NCBI RefSeq assembly: GCF_900101885.1
Contig: NZ_FNAN01000011.1
Location: 1-64,000, forward strand
DNA: 64,000 nt
Source of the DNA: Dyadobacter soli
GTDB taxonomy: Bacteria; Bacteroidota; Bacteroidia; Cytophagales; Spirosomataceae
Direction of reading: 5' to 3'
Both the position numbers and the translations under genes were made by a program. The notes under the pieces were generated by a model, which made no database searches, was not told the DNA's origin, and saw nothing but the letters and a program-made list of their open reading frames with translations. Shown here piece by piece: positions 24,050 through 32,278 of this stretch. Each line of letters starts with the position of its first letter. The first letter of the stretch is position 1.

Positions 24050-25561
24050 CTATTTCATCGGTTGCGGCGTGAGCATGGGCGCATTGCCCTGTCTCGGCAA
24101 GCGGTATACGTCGCCGTTCGCGTTGGAAAAGTAAATAAACGATTCGGACGGTTTCCTACCATGACCATCCGCCCAGATCGCGTAAAACCCGTCCTGCGCG
24201 TGCACGGGCTTGCGTACGTACGAGTGGTTCATCGGGCTGTTGCGGGTAAGGTGCCTTTCCAGCGCCCATTGCCTGCCGCCATCATCGCTCCGCCACATCG
24301 CCACTTCCCCGCCCGGGTTGTAAGCCTGCGGCCCGTCGACGCTCGGCCCGACGACCCGCCAACTGTGCTTCGAAACATGGTAAACCGAGCCCATATCGTA
24401 GTTGTTATCGGACGTCGTAACGATGTGGTGTTCCCAGCCTTCCTTACCCGGCCGGTACAATGTCCATTCGCGCGGGCCGTTCGCCGGGCCGGCCTCGTAG
24501 CCTTTGCTGGCGATGACCAGGATCGCCGGTTTGTTTTGCTGGTCGAAGGTGATGTCCAACAGATAGCAATTCCGTTTTTCGCTCGCATAATCGTGGACGG
24601 TAGCGGGATTTTGCGGGCTGGTCAATGGTAGCTGCACCATTTCGCCACCGATATTCTGCCAGGTTTTGCCAAAATCCGAAGTTTCGAGGTAATGCAGGTT
24701 CGTGCGGTAATTAAGGCCTTTTCCTTTGGGATGATAATCAAACGCCACGCCGATTTTACCGTTCCGCTCGGTACTGATCTGGTAATGCCCTTCCTCGATA
24801 TGCGCCAGCACTTTCCATTCATTCCAATGCTCGCCGTCGGCGGTAGTATTGTACCCGATCACGCGCTGACCGGCTTTGTTGTATTTGGTAAAAAGCGCAA
24901 TAAAGCCTTTTCCTTTCACAGGGTAAACCTGAAAATAGGAGAAATTGGTAAACGGCTGCGGCTTGCCATTGACGATTTCCGTCGCGTTGATCAGCTTAAA
25001 ATCGCTGATATCGTAAGGTCTTTTGCTTTTGTGAATGTACGAAGGGCGTGAAATGCCGTGCGAGGTGGAGAAAATCCAGATGTAGCCCCTGTCGTCGATG
25101 GAAATCACTGGATTATCGTGGGCATCGGTGGTCTTTTTGTCCAGGATCGTCAGCGGGTTCGCAACTTTGCCGGTCCGGTGGTCGAAGTAGGAGACGTTGT
25201 GCATTAATGTACTATTCGTGCTATCGGTACCGCCGAAACAGAAGAAGGTTTTATCGACCGCTCGGGCATATACTGCGAACGGCCGGTGATTGGCCGGGTA
25301 AACCGCCAGTCCACCGCTATATTTGTAAACGTATTCGTCGTTTGAAGGCTGGTTCATGTACCAGATTCCGCGGAAGCCATTGGCCCTTTTCATAATGATT
25401 TCCGCCTCGGCGAACTGATTGTCCTGTGCCGTGGCTGGGATGATGACGGAGGTCAGGAAGGTCATGAAAGTCAGGACGGTCATGAAAGTCATGAAAGTTA
25501 TGAAGCTCATGAAAGTCGGGAGTTGCTTTCGTACCGGGCGGGATTTTTGCAGAACAGTCAT
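24050..25561 (-). CDS. secreted BNR-repeat protein, possible polysaccharide lyase or sialidase-like
   Basis: A 503-residue exported protein. The leader contains a striking run built on F-M-T-F (FMSFITFMTFMTVLTFMTF), encoded by 9-base DNA repeats. The mature part is a beta-propeller of the BNR_4 type: GFRGIWYMNQPSNDEY, YSGGLAVYPANHRPFAVYA, DAHDNPVISIDDRGYIWIF, an Asp-box-like MWRSDDGGRQWAL, and MNHSYVRKPVHAQDGFYAIW. Propellers of this type include ulvan and rhamnogalacturonan-type lyases and other glycan-active enzymes; which reaction applies is not decided. I chose the start at 25561 because the extra 15 codons upstream precede an already complete leader. Confidence 0.8.
   Translation of the reverse strand: MTVLQKSRPVRKQLPTFMSFITFMTFMTVLTFMTFLTSVIIPATAQDNQFAEAEIIMKRANGFRGIWYMNQPSNDEYVYKYSGGLAVYPANHRPFAVYARAVDKTFFCFGGTDSTNSTLMHNVSYFDHRTGKVANPLTILDKKTTDAHDNPVISIDDRGYIWIFSTSHGISRPSYIHKSKRPYDISDFKLINATEIVNGKPQPFTNFSYFQVYPVKGKGFIALFTKYNKAGQRVIGYNTTADGEHWNEWKVLAHIEEGHYQISTERNGKIGVAFDYHPKGKGLNYRTNLHYLETSDFGKTWQNIGGEMVQLPLTSPQNPATVHDYASEKRNCYLLDITFDQQNKPAILVIASKGYEAGPANGPREWTLYRPGKEGWEHHIVTTSDNNYDMGSVYHVSKHSWRVVGPSVDGPQAYNPGGEVAMWRSDDGGRQWALERHLTRNSPMNHSYVRKPVHAQDGFYAIWADGHGRKPSESFIYFSNANGDVYRLPRQGNAPMLTPQPMK
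25451..25513. repeat. seven tandem 9-base repeats inside the BNR signal-peptide coding region
   Basis: Seven consecutive imperfect copies of a 9-base unit (consensus RGTCATGAA on the plus strand) run from 25451 to 25513. They are in phase with the gene and encode the repeated F-M-T-type triplets of the leader. Copy-number change would lengthen or shorten the hydrophobic core by three residues without shifting the frame. Confidence 0.85.
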
Positions 25562-25750
25562 AATGCGGCAGTGTAACTGGTGATCACTTGTTAGGAAAAC
25601 CGGCAAAGCAGGTTAGCTACTGATAGAAAGCGAAAACTTGTCGCAAATGACCCTTCCGAAAGGCGTTTTGACACCCTGTTCGAAAGTCGTGGCGCTTCTA
25701 ACTTTGTGTTATCAAAGTCAAAACTAATCAACCATCAACTTTTTGAAATC

Positions 25751-26404
25751 ATGAGAAAGATCATCACCAACACATTCGTAACATTAGATGGCGTAATCCA
25801 GGCACCCGGCGGGCCTGAGGAAGATCGTGCCGGCGGCTTCGAGTTCGGCGGGTGGTCGTTCAACTACTGGGACGATGTAATGGGCCAGGTCATGGGCGAG
25901 GGCATGAGCCAGCCGTACGACCTGCTGCTGGGCCGCAAAACTTACGACATTTTCGCCGCGCACTGGCAGTTTATCGAAAACGATCCCACCGCCGACCAGT
26001 TCAATGCCTGCAACAAGTACGTGGCAACACAAACTTTAAAGGACGCCACGTGGCAAAACACCATTTTGCTTAATGGCGACACCGTAGAGCAAGTGAAAGC
26101 GCTTAAAGCCGAAGACGGCATCGATTTGCAGGTGCACGGCAGCGCAGACTTCATACAGACGCTCCTCCGCCACAACCTCATCGACGAAATGAACATCTGG
26201 ATCTTCCCGCTCGTGATCGGTAATGGTAAAAAGCTTTTCACCGACGGTACCATACCTTCCAATTTGAAATTGACTAAACATACCGTGTCAGGTACCGGTG
26301 TGATCATCACCACCTACATCCCCGACGGCGATATCAAACCAGGCTCATTTGCCTTGGACGAGCCTACTGAGCTGGAATTGAAGCGCCGTGAAGGGATCAG
26401 GTAA
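25751..26404 (+). CDS. dihydrofolate reductase-family (RibD C-terminal) reductase
   Basis: A 217-residue cytosolic protein of the RibD C-terminal/YyaP-like fold, related to dihydrofolate reductase and bacterial pyrimidine reductases. Hallmarks are KIITNTFVTLDGVIQAPGGP at the start, LLLGRKTYDIFAAHW, QVHGSADFIQTLL and DEMNIWIFPLVIGNGKKLF. Such proteins bind NADPH, but the stand-alone forms have no confirmed substrate. The start was set at MRKIITN; the 15 codons upstream do not resemble the family. A hairpin terminator follows. Confidence 0.87.
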   Translation: MRKIITNTFVTLDGVIQAPGGPEEDRAGGFEFGGWSFNYWDDVMGQVMGEGMSQPYDLLLGRKTYDIFAAHWQFIENDPTADQFNACNKYVATQTLKDATWQNTILLNGDTVEQVKALKAEDGIDLQVHGSADFIQTLLRHNLIDEMNIWIFPLVIGNGKKLFTDGTIPSNLKLTKHTVSGTGVIITTYIPDGDIKPGSFALDEPTELELKRREGIR

Positions 26405-26424
26405 CGGGCAGATTTTACGGATTT

Positions 26425-26472
26425 TTACCTTGTAATTCTAACAGCAGATGTTATAATTACAAGGTAAATTTT
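26425..26472 (+). terminator. long hairpin, probable terminator
   Basis: A 19-base stem with one mismatch: 26425-26443 against 26449-26467 (TTACCTTGTAATT and its complement form the base), five-base loop, followed by ATTTTT. It ends the reductase gene and lies 18 bases before the methyltransferase start, so it may also act as that gene's leader structure. Confidence 0.7.
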
Positions 26473-26489
26473 TGACTAAAGCACCAAAA

Positions 26490-27254
26490 ATGGCCTGGAA
26501 TCCCGACACTTATAACCGTTTCAAAACCGAACGTTCGGCACCTTTTTATGATTTGCTGGCGCTGCTCAATGTACAACCGGGTTTAACGGCAATCGACCTG
26601 GGCTGCGGTACCGGTGAGCTCACGGCAAAACTGGCTGAAATCCTGCCCGATTCAGATGTTTTAGGCGTCGATTCGTCGGAAGAAATGCTGCGCAAATCGC
26701 AGGACGCCGCTCGCGGTGCGTTGCGATTTGAATGCATTTCCATTGAAAATCAATTGAGTAAAGAGCAGCAATGGGACGTGATTTTCTCCAATGCAGCCCT
26801 GCAATGGGTGCCCGATCATGAAGTACTTTTTCCAAAGATCATCAATCGTTTGAAGGCGGGAGGTCAGTTGCTGATACAAATGCCCGCCCAGCATCATAAC
26901 CTGACCAACGAGCTGCTTGAAGAGTTGGGCGAACAACAGCCCTACGCGCAGATTTACCAGGGCTGGAACCGCATTTCGCCGGTACTGGAAATCAACCGGT
27001 ATGCTGAAATCCTGTTCGAAAACGGCAGCAAATCCATGCAGATTTTCGAGAAAATATACCCGCTGGTGCTCGAAGATGTGGATGCGTTGGTAACCTGGGT
27101 ATCCGGCACGGCACTGATACCTTATCTGGAAAGGCTACCCGAGGATATGCAAAGTCGTTTCCGGGACGATTACAAAACATTATTAGCAAAGCACTTCCCG
27201 AAAAAGCCTGTTTTTTATCCGTTTAAAAGGATATTGATGGCGGGGGTGTTTTAA
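26490..27254 (+). CDS. tam: trans-aconitate 2-methyltransferase-like SAM methyltransferase
   Basis: A 254-residue class I SAM-dependent methyltransferase. Motif I is AIDLGCGTGELTAKLAE, followed by the acidic DVLGVDSSEEML and motif IV WDVIFSNAALQWVPDHE, the usual signature of trans-aconitate methyltransferase (Tam). QLLIQMPAQHHN and the C-terminal helical part with MAGVF at the end also fit. Tam esterifies trans-aconitate, a side product that inhibits aconitase. I chose the ATG at 26490; a TTG at 26472 would add six residues next to the hairpin. Confidence 0.85.
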   Translation: MAWNPDTYNRFKTERSAPFYDLLALLNVQPGLTAIDLGCGTGELTAKLAEILPDSDVLGVDSSEEMLRKSQDAARGALRFECISIENQLSKEQQWDVIFSNAALQWVPDHEVLFPKIINRLKAGGQLLIQMPAQHHNLTNELLEELGEQQPYAQIYQGWNRISPVLEINRYAEILFENGSKSMQIFEKIYPLVLEDVDALVTWVSGTALIPYLERLPEDMQSRFRDDYKTLLAKHFPKKPVFYPFKRILMAGVF

Positions 27255-27261
27255 CAAAAAT

Positions 27262-27298
27262 CAGGGTCGGATAATGTCCGGCCCTGGTCCTTGTTTTG
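27262..27298 (+). terminator. possible terminator after tam
   Basis: CAGGGTCGGA (27262-27271) pairs with TCCGGCCCTG (27277-27286) with one mismatch and a five-base loop. The following bases are T-rich only in part (CCTTGTTTTG). Confidence 0.5.
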
Positions 27299-27312
27299 TG
27301 AGGTATCAACTA

Positions 27313-28200
27313 CTATGCATACGCCCCCGCAAACCGCTTCGCGAAGTCTTCCAGTTTAAACTTCCCCTTTATTTCCCCTCGGTTTTTCCAGTAATCTTCC
27401 TGCATCTTGCCGTTTTGCAACGCCTGGCCCATGTCTCGGTAGAGGCCGGCGAAGCTTTCGTTCAGGCCGGCTTGCAGCATTCCGTTGTAGCTGTCCTCGT
27501 CGGAGAAAGTAACCCAGGGCGTACCTTCCTTGCCGACGGCCGCGCCCAGTACCGTTGCGATTTCGGACGGATGACGCTCGTCGCTGGAAATGTAGGTGAT
27601 CGTCTGAGCCTCGGCGAATGGTGCGAGAAGTTGCTCTGTGGCTACTTTGGCAATGTCGTCGGTATCAACGAGTACCAGTTTTTCTTCGGTACCGCCGAAG
27701 TTGCTGCCGGCGATGCCCGCATTTTTGATCAGGCCGATTTGTGAATAGAGATTATTGAAGAAATAGGATGGGCGGAGGATTTTGACCTGCAATTCCGGAA
27801 TCGCCGCGAGTTTTTCTTCGAGGTAACCCAATGCATCGATCGGCCCCGCGCCCTTACGCAGGTGTGCGCCAATGCTGCTCAGGAGCACGATGCGCGTGAT
27901 ACCCGCGGATTGAATGGCTTGAATGTATTTATCGGCCACCTCAATCTGGAATGCGGCGTAGTTGTCCAGCGAGAAGTCGCTCGGGATCATCAGGTAAGCT
28001 ACGTCACCGCCTTTGAATGCCGATTCAAGGAATGCAGCATCCTGCACGGAGCCGATGGCGGCTTCCGCACCCAGGCCTTCGATTTGGGCTTTTTTATTGG
28101 AATTACTGCTGATAACAACTACTTCATGACCAGCTTTTACGAGATTCTGTGTTACGGGGAGGCTAATGTTGCCGAGTGACCCTGTGATAATGTATTTCAT
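27313..28200 (-). CDS. NmrA-like NAD(P)-binding protein
   Basis: A 295-residue Rossmann-fold protein. It opens MKYIITGSLGNISLPVTQNL with a G-x-x-G-x-I type dinucleotide loop, and continues VAYLMIPSDFSLDNYAAF, RIVLLSSIGAHLRKG and KILRPSYFFNNLY, which match the NmrA/YtfG branch of atypical short-chain dehydrogenases. Relatives reduce quinones or sense the NADP state. It is divergent from an HxlR regulator gene whose start is only 78 bases away, the standard arrangement in which HxlR controls a redox-active reductase. Confidence 0.88.
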   Translation of the reverse strand: MKYIITGSLGNISLPVTQNLVKAGHEVVVISSNSNKKAQIEGLGAEAAIGSVQDAAFLESAFKGGDVAYLMIPSDFSLDNYAAFQIEVADKYIQAIQSAGITRIVLLSSIGAHLRKGAGPIDALGYLEEKLAAIPELQVKILRPSYFFNNLYSQIGLIKNAGIAGSNFGGTEEKLVLVDTDDIAKVATEQLLAPFAEAQTITYISSDERHPSEIATVLGAAVGKEGTPWVTFSDEDSYNGMLQAGLNESFAGLYRDMGQALQNGKMQEDYWKNRGEIKGKFKLEDFAKRFAGAYA

Positions 28201-28211
28201 GTCTTTTCGAA

Positions 28212-28266
28212 TTGTTTATTGATGGGACAAAACTATATTTGTACTTACTTTTTGACAAGTACTTAC
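28212..28266 (+). promoter_or_regulatory. promoter and operator repeats in the HxlR-NmrA intergenic region
   Basis: A Bacteroidota-type -7 element TATATTTG (TAnnTTTG consensus) lies at 28234-28241, with TTG at 28212-28214 about 20 bases upstream as a -33 element. It points towards the HxlR gene. GTACTTAC occurs twice (28241-28248 and 28259-28266), overlapping the expected start of transcription and likely to be the HxlR binding half-sites. Confidence 0.6.
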
Positions 28267-28278
28267 CCGAGAGTATGT

Positions 28279-28665
28279 ATGACTAAAATCAAAGAAAACT
28301 CGACCTACAATGCGAACCGCGAGATTGTAATGCAGGAATGCCCGGTTACGTATGTGATGAACAAGATCGGCGGGCATTGGAAGCCGATCATTCTCTACCA
28401 TCTTCTGGCAGGCAGCAAGCGGTACAGCGAGATTAAGAAGGCCATGCCGCACATTACCGAAAAAATGCTCATTCAGCATTTAAAACAGCTTGAAACCGAC
28501 CGGTTGCTCATCCGCGAGGCCAAACCGGTAGTGCCGCCGTATGTCACCTACACACTCACGGAAGGCGGGCGAGAGCTGGAATCGGTGATCAATGCGATGG
28601 CCGAATGGGCTTACAGGGATATGAAACGGAGCAATGTGCTGGTAGTCGCTGAGATGGCCGTATGA
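28279..28665 (+). CDS. HxlR-family transcriptional regulator
   Basis: A 128-residue winged-helix regulator. CPVTYVMNKIGGHWKPIILYH is the family start, with the conserved redox- or aldehyde-sensing Cys in QECPV. KRYSEIKKAMPHITEKMLIQH is the recognition region and YTLTEGGRELESVINAM the wing and dimer helix. I chose ATG 28279; upstream codons run through the promoter. It is divergent from the NmrA-like reductase and probably regulates both genes in response to electrophiles or thiol oxidation, as shown for relatives such as HypR and YodB. Confidence 0.9.
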   Translation: MTKIKENSTYNANREIVMQECPVTYVMNKIGGHWKPIILYHLLAGSKRYSEIKKAMPHITEKMLIQHLKQLETDRLLIREAKPVVPPYVTYTLTEGGRELESVINAMAEWAYRDMKRSNVLVVAEMAV

Positions 28666-28757
28666 TAGGGGGACAAACTTTTTGTACCATTCCCGTCGGC
28701 TACTGACATACTGTTGTCAGAAGAGGGATTATTTTGCGTCAAAAAAATACACCTGCT

Positions 28758-29165
28758 ATGAAAGTCCATACCACCAACTACGAAAATACATTGATCGAGG
28801 TCGCCGATGATTGCCCGGCAGCGGGCGGCGAAATACCTCCGATGAAAGGCGATTCCAAAACTGTGGCTGGCATTCAATATGAAATGATCAGCAAGAACCC
28901 GTACAAGTTCACGTCCGACGATGTGCTGTTCAATGTTTTCGCGGAACGGAAGGATCTGACGGAAAGCGAGCTGGAAGATGCCCGGAAGCAGTTTTTTTCC
29001 AAAGGTCAGGCATGTATGCGTGCCTCGCCGCTCACGAAGCGCTACGGCTGGGGCGTTCATAGCGACAAAGATGGCAAGGTCGCGCTGTACGCATGCGATA
29101 GTACAGAGTATAAGCAATTGAAGGAAGAAATGAACACGGTAAAGGCGATGAAGTCGCGCCGGTAG
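28758..29165 (+). CDS. DUF6157 family protein
   Basis: A 135-residue cytosolic protein. The text MKVHTTNYENTLIEVADDCP, GEIPPMKGDSKTVAGIQYEM and PYKFTSDDVLFNVFAERKDL matches the DUF6157 family, found widely and of unknown function. Length is normal. The start at 28758 gives the family's usual N-terminus. It follows the HxlR gene on the same strand after 92 bases. Confidence 0.85.
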   Translation: MKVHTTNYENTLIEVADDCPAAGGEIPPMKGDSKTVAGIQYEMISKNPYKFTSDDVLFNVFAERKDLTESELEDARKQFFSKGQACMRASPLTKRYGWGVHSDKDGKVALYACDSTEYKQLKEEMNTVKAMKSRR

Positions 29166-29243
29166 AGTAGGGGAATGCCTTACAGCTGTTTGAAAACGAG
29201 GAAAATTGGCGTAAATTTTAGCCTCCTTTTCTAATCGGCACTC

Positions 29244-30896
29244 ATGAAAAATCTCCTCTGCACACTGCTATTGCTGGCAACGGCATTGTCTGCCAGTTTT
29301 GCACAGCTCCAACTCGTAATCGAACCGGTCGCTTCCGGTTTTACCAGGCCCGTCAAAGTTACGAACGCTTCCGATCGGCGTCTTTTTGTGGCGGAGATCG
29401 GCGGGAAGATCCGGGTTTTCAAAGATGGTGCAGTTTTGTCCCAGCCTTTCCTGGATATCGGCACGAAAATCAATGATCCCGAATGGGCAGGGATATTCAG
29501 TATCGCATTCCCGCCTGATTATCAGACATCCGGCTTTTTCTATGTGATGTACGTGGTAAAAAGTAAGACGGAAGTCCAGATCTCACGGTTTTCGCGGCAG
29601 CCAGGCAATGCAGACCTGGCGGATGCGGGTTCCGAAATCAAAATCCTTACGATTCCTTACGAAAATGTGCTCGGTGGCCACCGTGGGGGCGATATGGCAT
29701 TCGGGAAAGACGGCTTTTTGTATATTTCAACCGGCGACAACGGCCCCGGCTCCCGGGGTGTGCCAGGCGACCCGAACAACAATTCCCAAAACACGGGCAA
29801 GCTTTTCGGCAAACTACTGAGGCTCGATACCAGTACGCCGGCGCCGGGAGATAACCCGCTCGGGAAAATATTCGCACTCGGCCTGCGCAATCCGTGGCGC
29901 TTCGGTTTCGACCGGCAGACGGGGGATCTATGGATCGGGGATAACGGGCAGGACGGTTGGGAAGAGATCGATTACCTGTCGTACCCGTTCAGTGGAATTG
30001 TCTCAAACTTCGGCTGGAACTGCCTCGAAGGTACGCAAACCTACAATCAGTCGCATTGCGCGCAAGGAACGGCCTACATAGCGCCCAAACTCACATACGC
30101 CGGCTTTACGAATAACGGTGGCAAGGATGCGTCGGTGATGGGAGGGTTCGTCTACCGCGGTTCGCGCTATCCGTCTTTGAAAGGGCATTACTTTTTCGGT
30201 GATTATGCAAGCGGGAAAATCGGTTATATCGATCCGCTGGGAGTGGCTAGGCCAGACGCCGGACTCAGCTACGCTTCGCTGATTTCTTTCGGAGAGGATT
30301 ATGCCGGTGAGCTTTATACGTTATCGTTTTTGAACGGTACATTATCCAAAATCACGAATCCGGGCGATCCGCTTCCGGTCAAGTTGCTTTCTTTCAAATT
30401 GATCCAGACCGGCAGCCGCTTCCTGCTCGAATGGAGGACGGCGCAGGAAAGTAAATTCTCCCATTTCGACTTAGAACGTAGTCCCGACGACCACACTTTT
30501 GAGACGATCGGCAGGGTAGGCGGCGAAGGACTGGGAAGCTCATACACATTTACCGACGGCGAGCCGCTACGGAATACTAGTTATTATCGCCTGAAAATGA
30601 TCGACGAAGACGGTACATTCCGGTACAGTTCCGTCGTGAGTGGCACATTAGGTACGCGCGGGCAACCCTTTGCGTTTCCGAATCCGGGCGGCAGTCAAAT
30701 CACTATCGGCGGCCTGGCGAAAGGCGATGAAGTCCGGGTTTACAGCATTTCCGGTTTGATAGTCGAAAGCCGCGATATTACCTTGGATGGAGATTGGAAA
30801 CTGAATATGGAGGGGAAACCCAAGGGCATTTACACCGTATTTATAGACAATACTGCGTCCGGATTTTCTCAAAAACTAAAAATTGCCTATAAATGA
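29244..30896 (+). CDS. HIPL-type PQQ-dependent sugar dehydrogenase with T9SS sorting domain
   Basis: A 550-residue secreted protein: leader MKNLLCTLLLLATALSASFA, then a six-bladed glucose/sorbosone dehydrogenase propeller (about 25-370). Typical text includes GFTRPVKVTNASDRRLFVAE, GHRGGDMAFGKDGFLYISTGD and GLRNPWRFGFDRQTGDLWIGD. A linker with LLEWRTAQESKFSHFDLERS follows, then a type A T9SS sorting domain (FPNPGGSQITIGGL, VRVYSISGLIVES, PKGIYTVFI, ending KLKIAYK). It is exported across the outer membrane by T9SS and attached or released. Relatives use PQQ to oxidise sugars. The membrane protein gene downstream overlaps it by four bases. Confidence 0.9.
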   Translation: MKNLLCTLLLLATALSASFAQLQLVIEPVASGFTRPVKVTNASDRRLFVAEIGGKIRVFKDGAVLSQPFLDIGTKINDPEWAGIFSIAFPPDYQTSGFFYVMYVVKSKTEVQISRFSRQPGNADLADAGSEIKILTIPYENVLGGHRGGDMAFGKDGFLYISTGDNGPGSRGVPGDPNNNSQNTGKLFGKLLRLDTSTPAPGDNPLGKIFALGLRNPWRFGFDRQTGDLWIGDNGQDGWEEIDYLSYPFSGIVSNFGWNCLEGTQTYNQSHCAQGTAYIAPKLTYAGFTNNGGKDASVMGGFVYRGSRYPSLKGHYFFGDYASGKIGYIDPLGVARPDAGLSYASLISFGEDYAGELYTLSFLNGTLSKITNPGDPLPVKLLSFKLIQTGSRFLLEWRTAQESKFSHFDLERSPDDHTFETIGRVGGEGLGSSYTFTDGEPLRNTSYYRLKMIDEDGTFRYSSVVSGTLGTRGQPFAFPNPGGSQITIGGLAKGDEVRVYSISGLIVESRDITLDGDWKLNMEGKPKGIYTVFIDNTASGFSQKLKIAYK

Positions 30897-31471
30897 AAGC
30901 TTTTTCGACCATCCCCAGTCTCGCCTGGCTGCGCGAGACGCTCCGCTTTTTTCGCAAGCATCTGCTTGCAGTGCTCGGTTTGGGCTTCATTGCCGCGATC
31001 GGACGGATCGTGCAACTTGGCGCTTTCGGGACCATATCGCCCGGGCTGCACGCTGCAATGGAAGTAATGATCGAATCCGCGAGAATATGGCTCTTCGTGT
31101 ACGCATTAGGCCTGACGAAGGTCAAAAAGGGTTTTGAGCGCATTAAACTAATGCTCACGAGCCCCAACGCCTGGGCAATACACTGGCGGCAAGCCCGCAC
31201 ACGCCTGCGGTCCGAATGGCGCTCGTTGCTCGCCAGTTTTGTCATTTACCTGCTCATCGCATGGGTGATCAACCTCCTGATCGACCACACGGCTTACCAG
31301 ACCTGCCTTTACTACAAACTCAAAGTGAACAATATCATCGCGGAGCAGTCGTCTGAATGGGTGATTATATTGTTTTTTAAAAACCTGTCGGTGATTCCAC
31401 TCACGCTGATTTTCAATGCATTATTTCTGCTGTGGGTAACCGGCCGCATGTCGAGCCGTAACGAAGCCTAA
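30893..31471 (+). CDS. hypothetical membrane protein
   Basis: A 192-residue protein with about four hydrophobic segments (24-42, 60-78, 112-131 and 160-182), rich in Arg/Lys between them (WRQARTRLRSEWRSL), which suggests the positive loop is cytoplasmic. I do not recognise a family. Its ATG overlaps the TGA of the sugar dehydrogenase (ATGA), so the two are translationally coupled. Confidence 0.65.
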   Translation: MKAFSTIPSLAWLRETLRFFRKHLLAVLGLGFIAAIGRIVQLGAFGTISPGLHAAMEVMIESARIWLFVYALGLTKVKKGFERIKLMLTSPNAWAIHWRQARTRLRSEWRSLLASFVIYLLIAWVINLLIDHTAYQTCLYYKLKVNNIIAEQSSEWVIILFFKNLSVIPLTLIFNALFLLWVTGRMSSRNEA

Positions 31472-31502
31472 GCACTAGTTTATAGTTACACCAACTCAAA
31501 AA

Positions 31503-32207
31503 ATGAAGAAATTAGGGCTTGTAGGCGGTATGAGCTGGGTCTCGACTGTCGATTATTACCGTTTTATCAACGAAGGTATCAATGCAAAACTCGGCGGGCT
31601 GAATTATGCCGAATGCATTATTTACTCAGTCAATTTCAATGCATTTGTAAGCAACAATATGGCTGGCAAATGGGACGAAACGTTCCAGATTGTACTTTCA
31701 GCCAGCCAGCATCTCGAAAAGGCGGGCGCCGAAGCCATTGTACTTTGCGCAAACACCGCCCACGCCGTAGCTGACCGTTTGGAAAAGGAGATCGACCTGC
31801 CGATCATTCACATTGTAACTGCAACTGCCGCCGCGATCAAAAGGGCGGGACTACGGAAAGTCGGCTTACTCGGTACGAAATTCACGATGGAAATGGATTT
31901 TTATAAAGACAAACTTACGTCATACGGCATCGAACCCATCATTCCGGCGTCACAGGAAAGTCGCGATTTTATTCAGAACACATTGAAAGACGAACTGGGC
32001 AAGGGGATAGTCCTGGAAAAAACCAAACAGGGCTATCTGGCTATCATCGACGAACTTATCGCGGAAGGAGCGGAAGGGATTATTCTGGGTTGTACTGAAA
32101 TTCCTTTGATAATCAGTCAGGACGATGTAGCAGTACCTGTTTTCGATACCACCCGCATTCATTCCGAGGCAGCGGTAGCATTTGCATTAAGTGAATTACC
32201 AGGTTAA
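31503..32207 (+). CDS. aspartate/glutamate racemase family protein
   Basis: A 234-residue cytosolic enzyme of the Asp/Glu racemase superfamily (YgeA-like). It opens MKKLGLVGGMSWVSTVDYYR. The two catalytic cysteines are C82 in IVLCANTAHAVAD and C197 in IILGCTEIPLII, both intact. Members interconvert D- and L-amino acids by two-base proton exchange without a cofactor. Length is normal. The gene starts 31 bases after the membrane protein gene and is followed by a strong hairpin. Confidence 0.9.
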   Translation: MKKLGLVGGMSWVSTVDYYRFINEGINAKLGGLNYAECIIYSVNFNAFVSNNMAGKWDETFQIVLSASQHLEKAGAEAIVLCANTAHAVADRLEKEIDLPIIHIVTATAAAIKRAGLRKVGLLGTKFTMEMDFYKDKLTSYGIEPIIPASQESRDFIQNTLKDELGKGIVLEKTKQGYLAIIDELIAEGAEGIILGCTEIPLIISQDDVAVPVFDTTRIHSEAAVAFALSELPG

Positions 32208-32224
32208 ATATCTGAAAGACAGGA

Positions 32225-32268
32225 ATAACGAAGCCGGCCATCCATTTCGGATCAGCCGGCTTCGTTAT
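32225..32268. terminator. bidirectional terminator hairpin
   Basis: A perfect 14-base stem, ATAACGAAGCCGGC (32225-32238) with its complement (32255-32268), and an inner ATCC/GGAT pair. It lies between the convergent racemase and MlrC genes. Confidence 0.65.
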
Positions 32269-32278
32269 GGTAATCGAT

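Noticed and set aside
25451-25513. CRISPR-like array
   Set aside because: The 9-base units are adjacent without spacers and lie inside a coding region.
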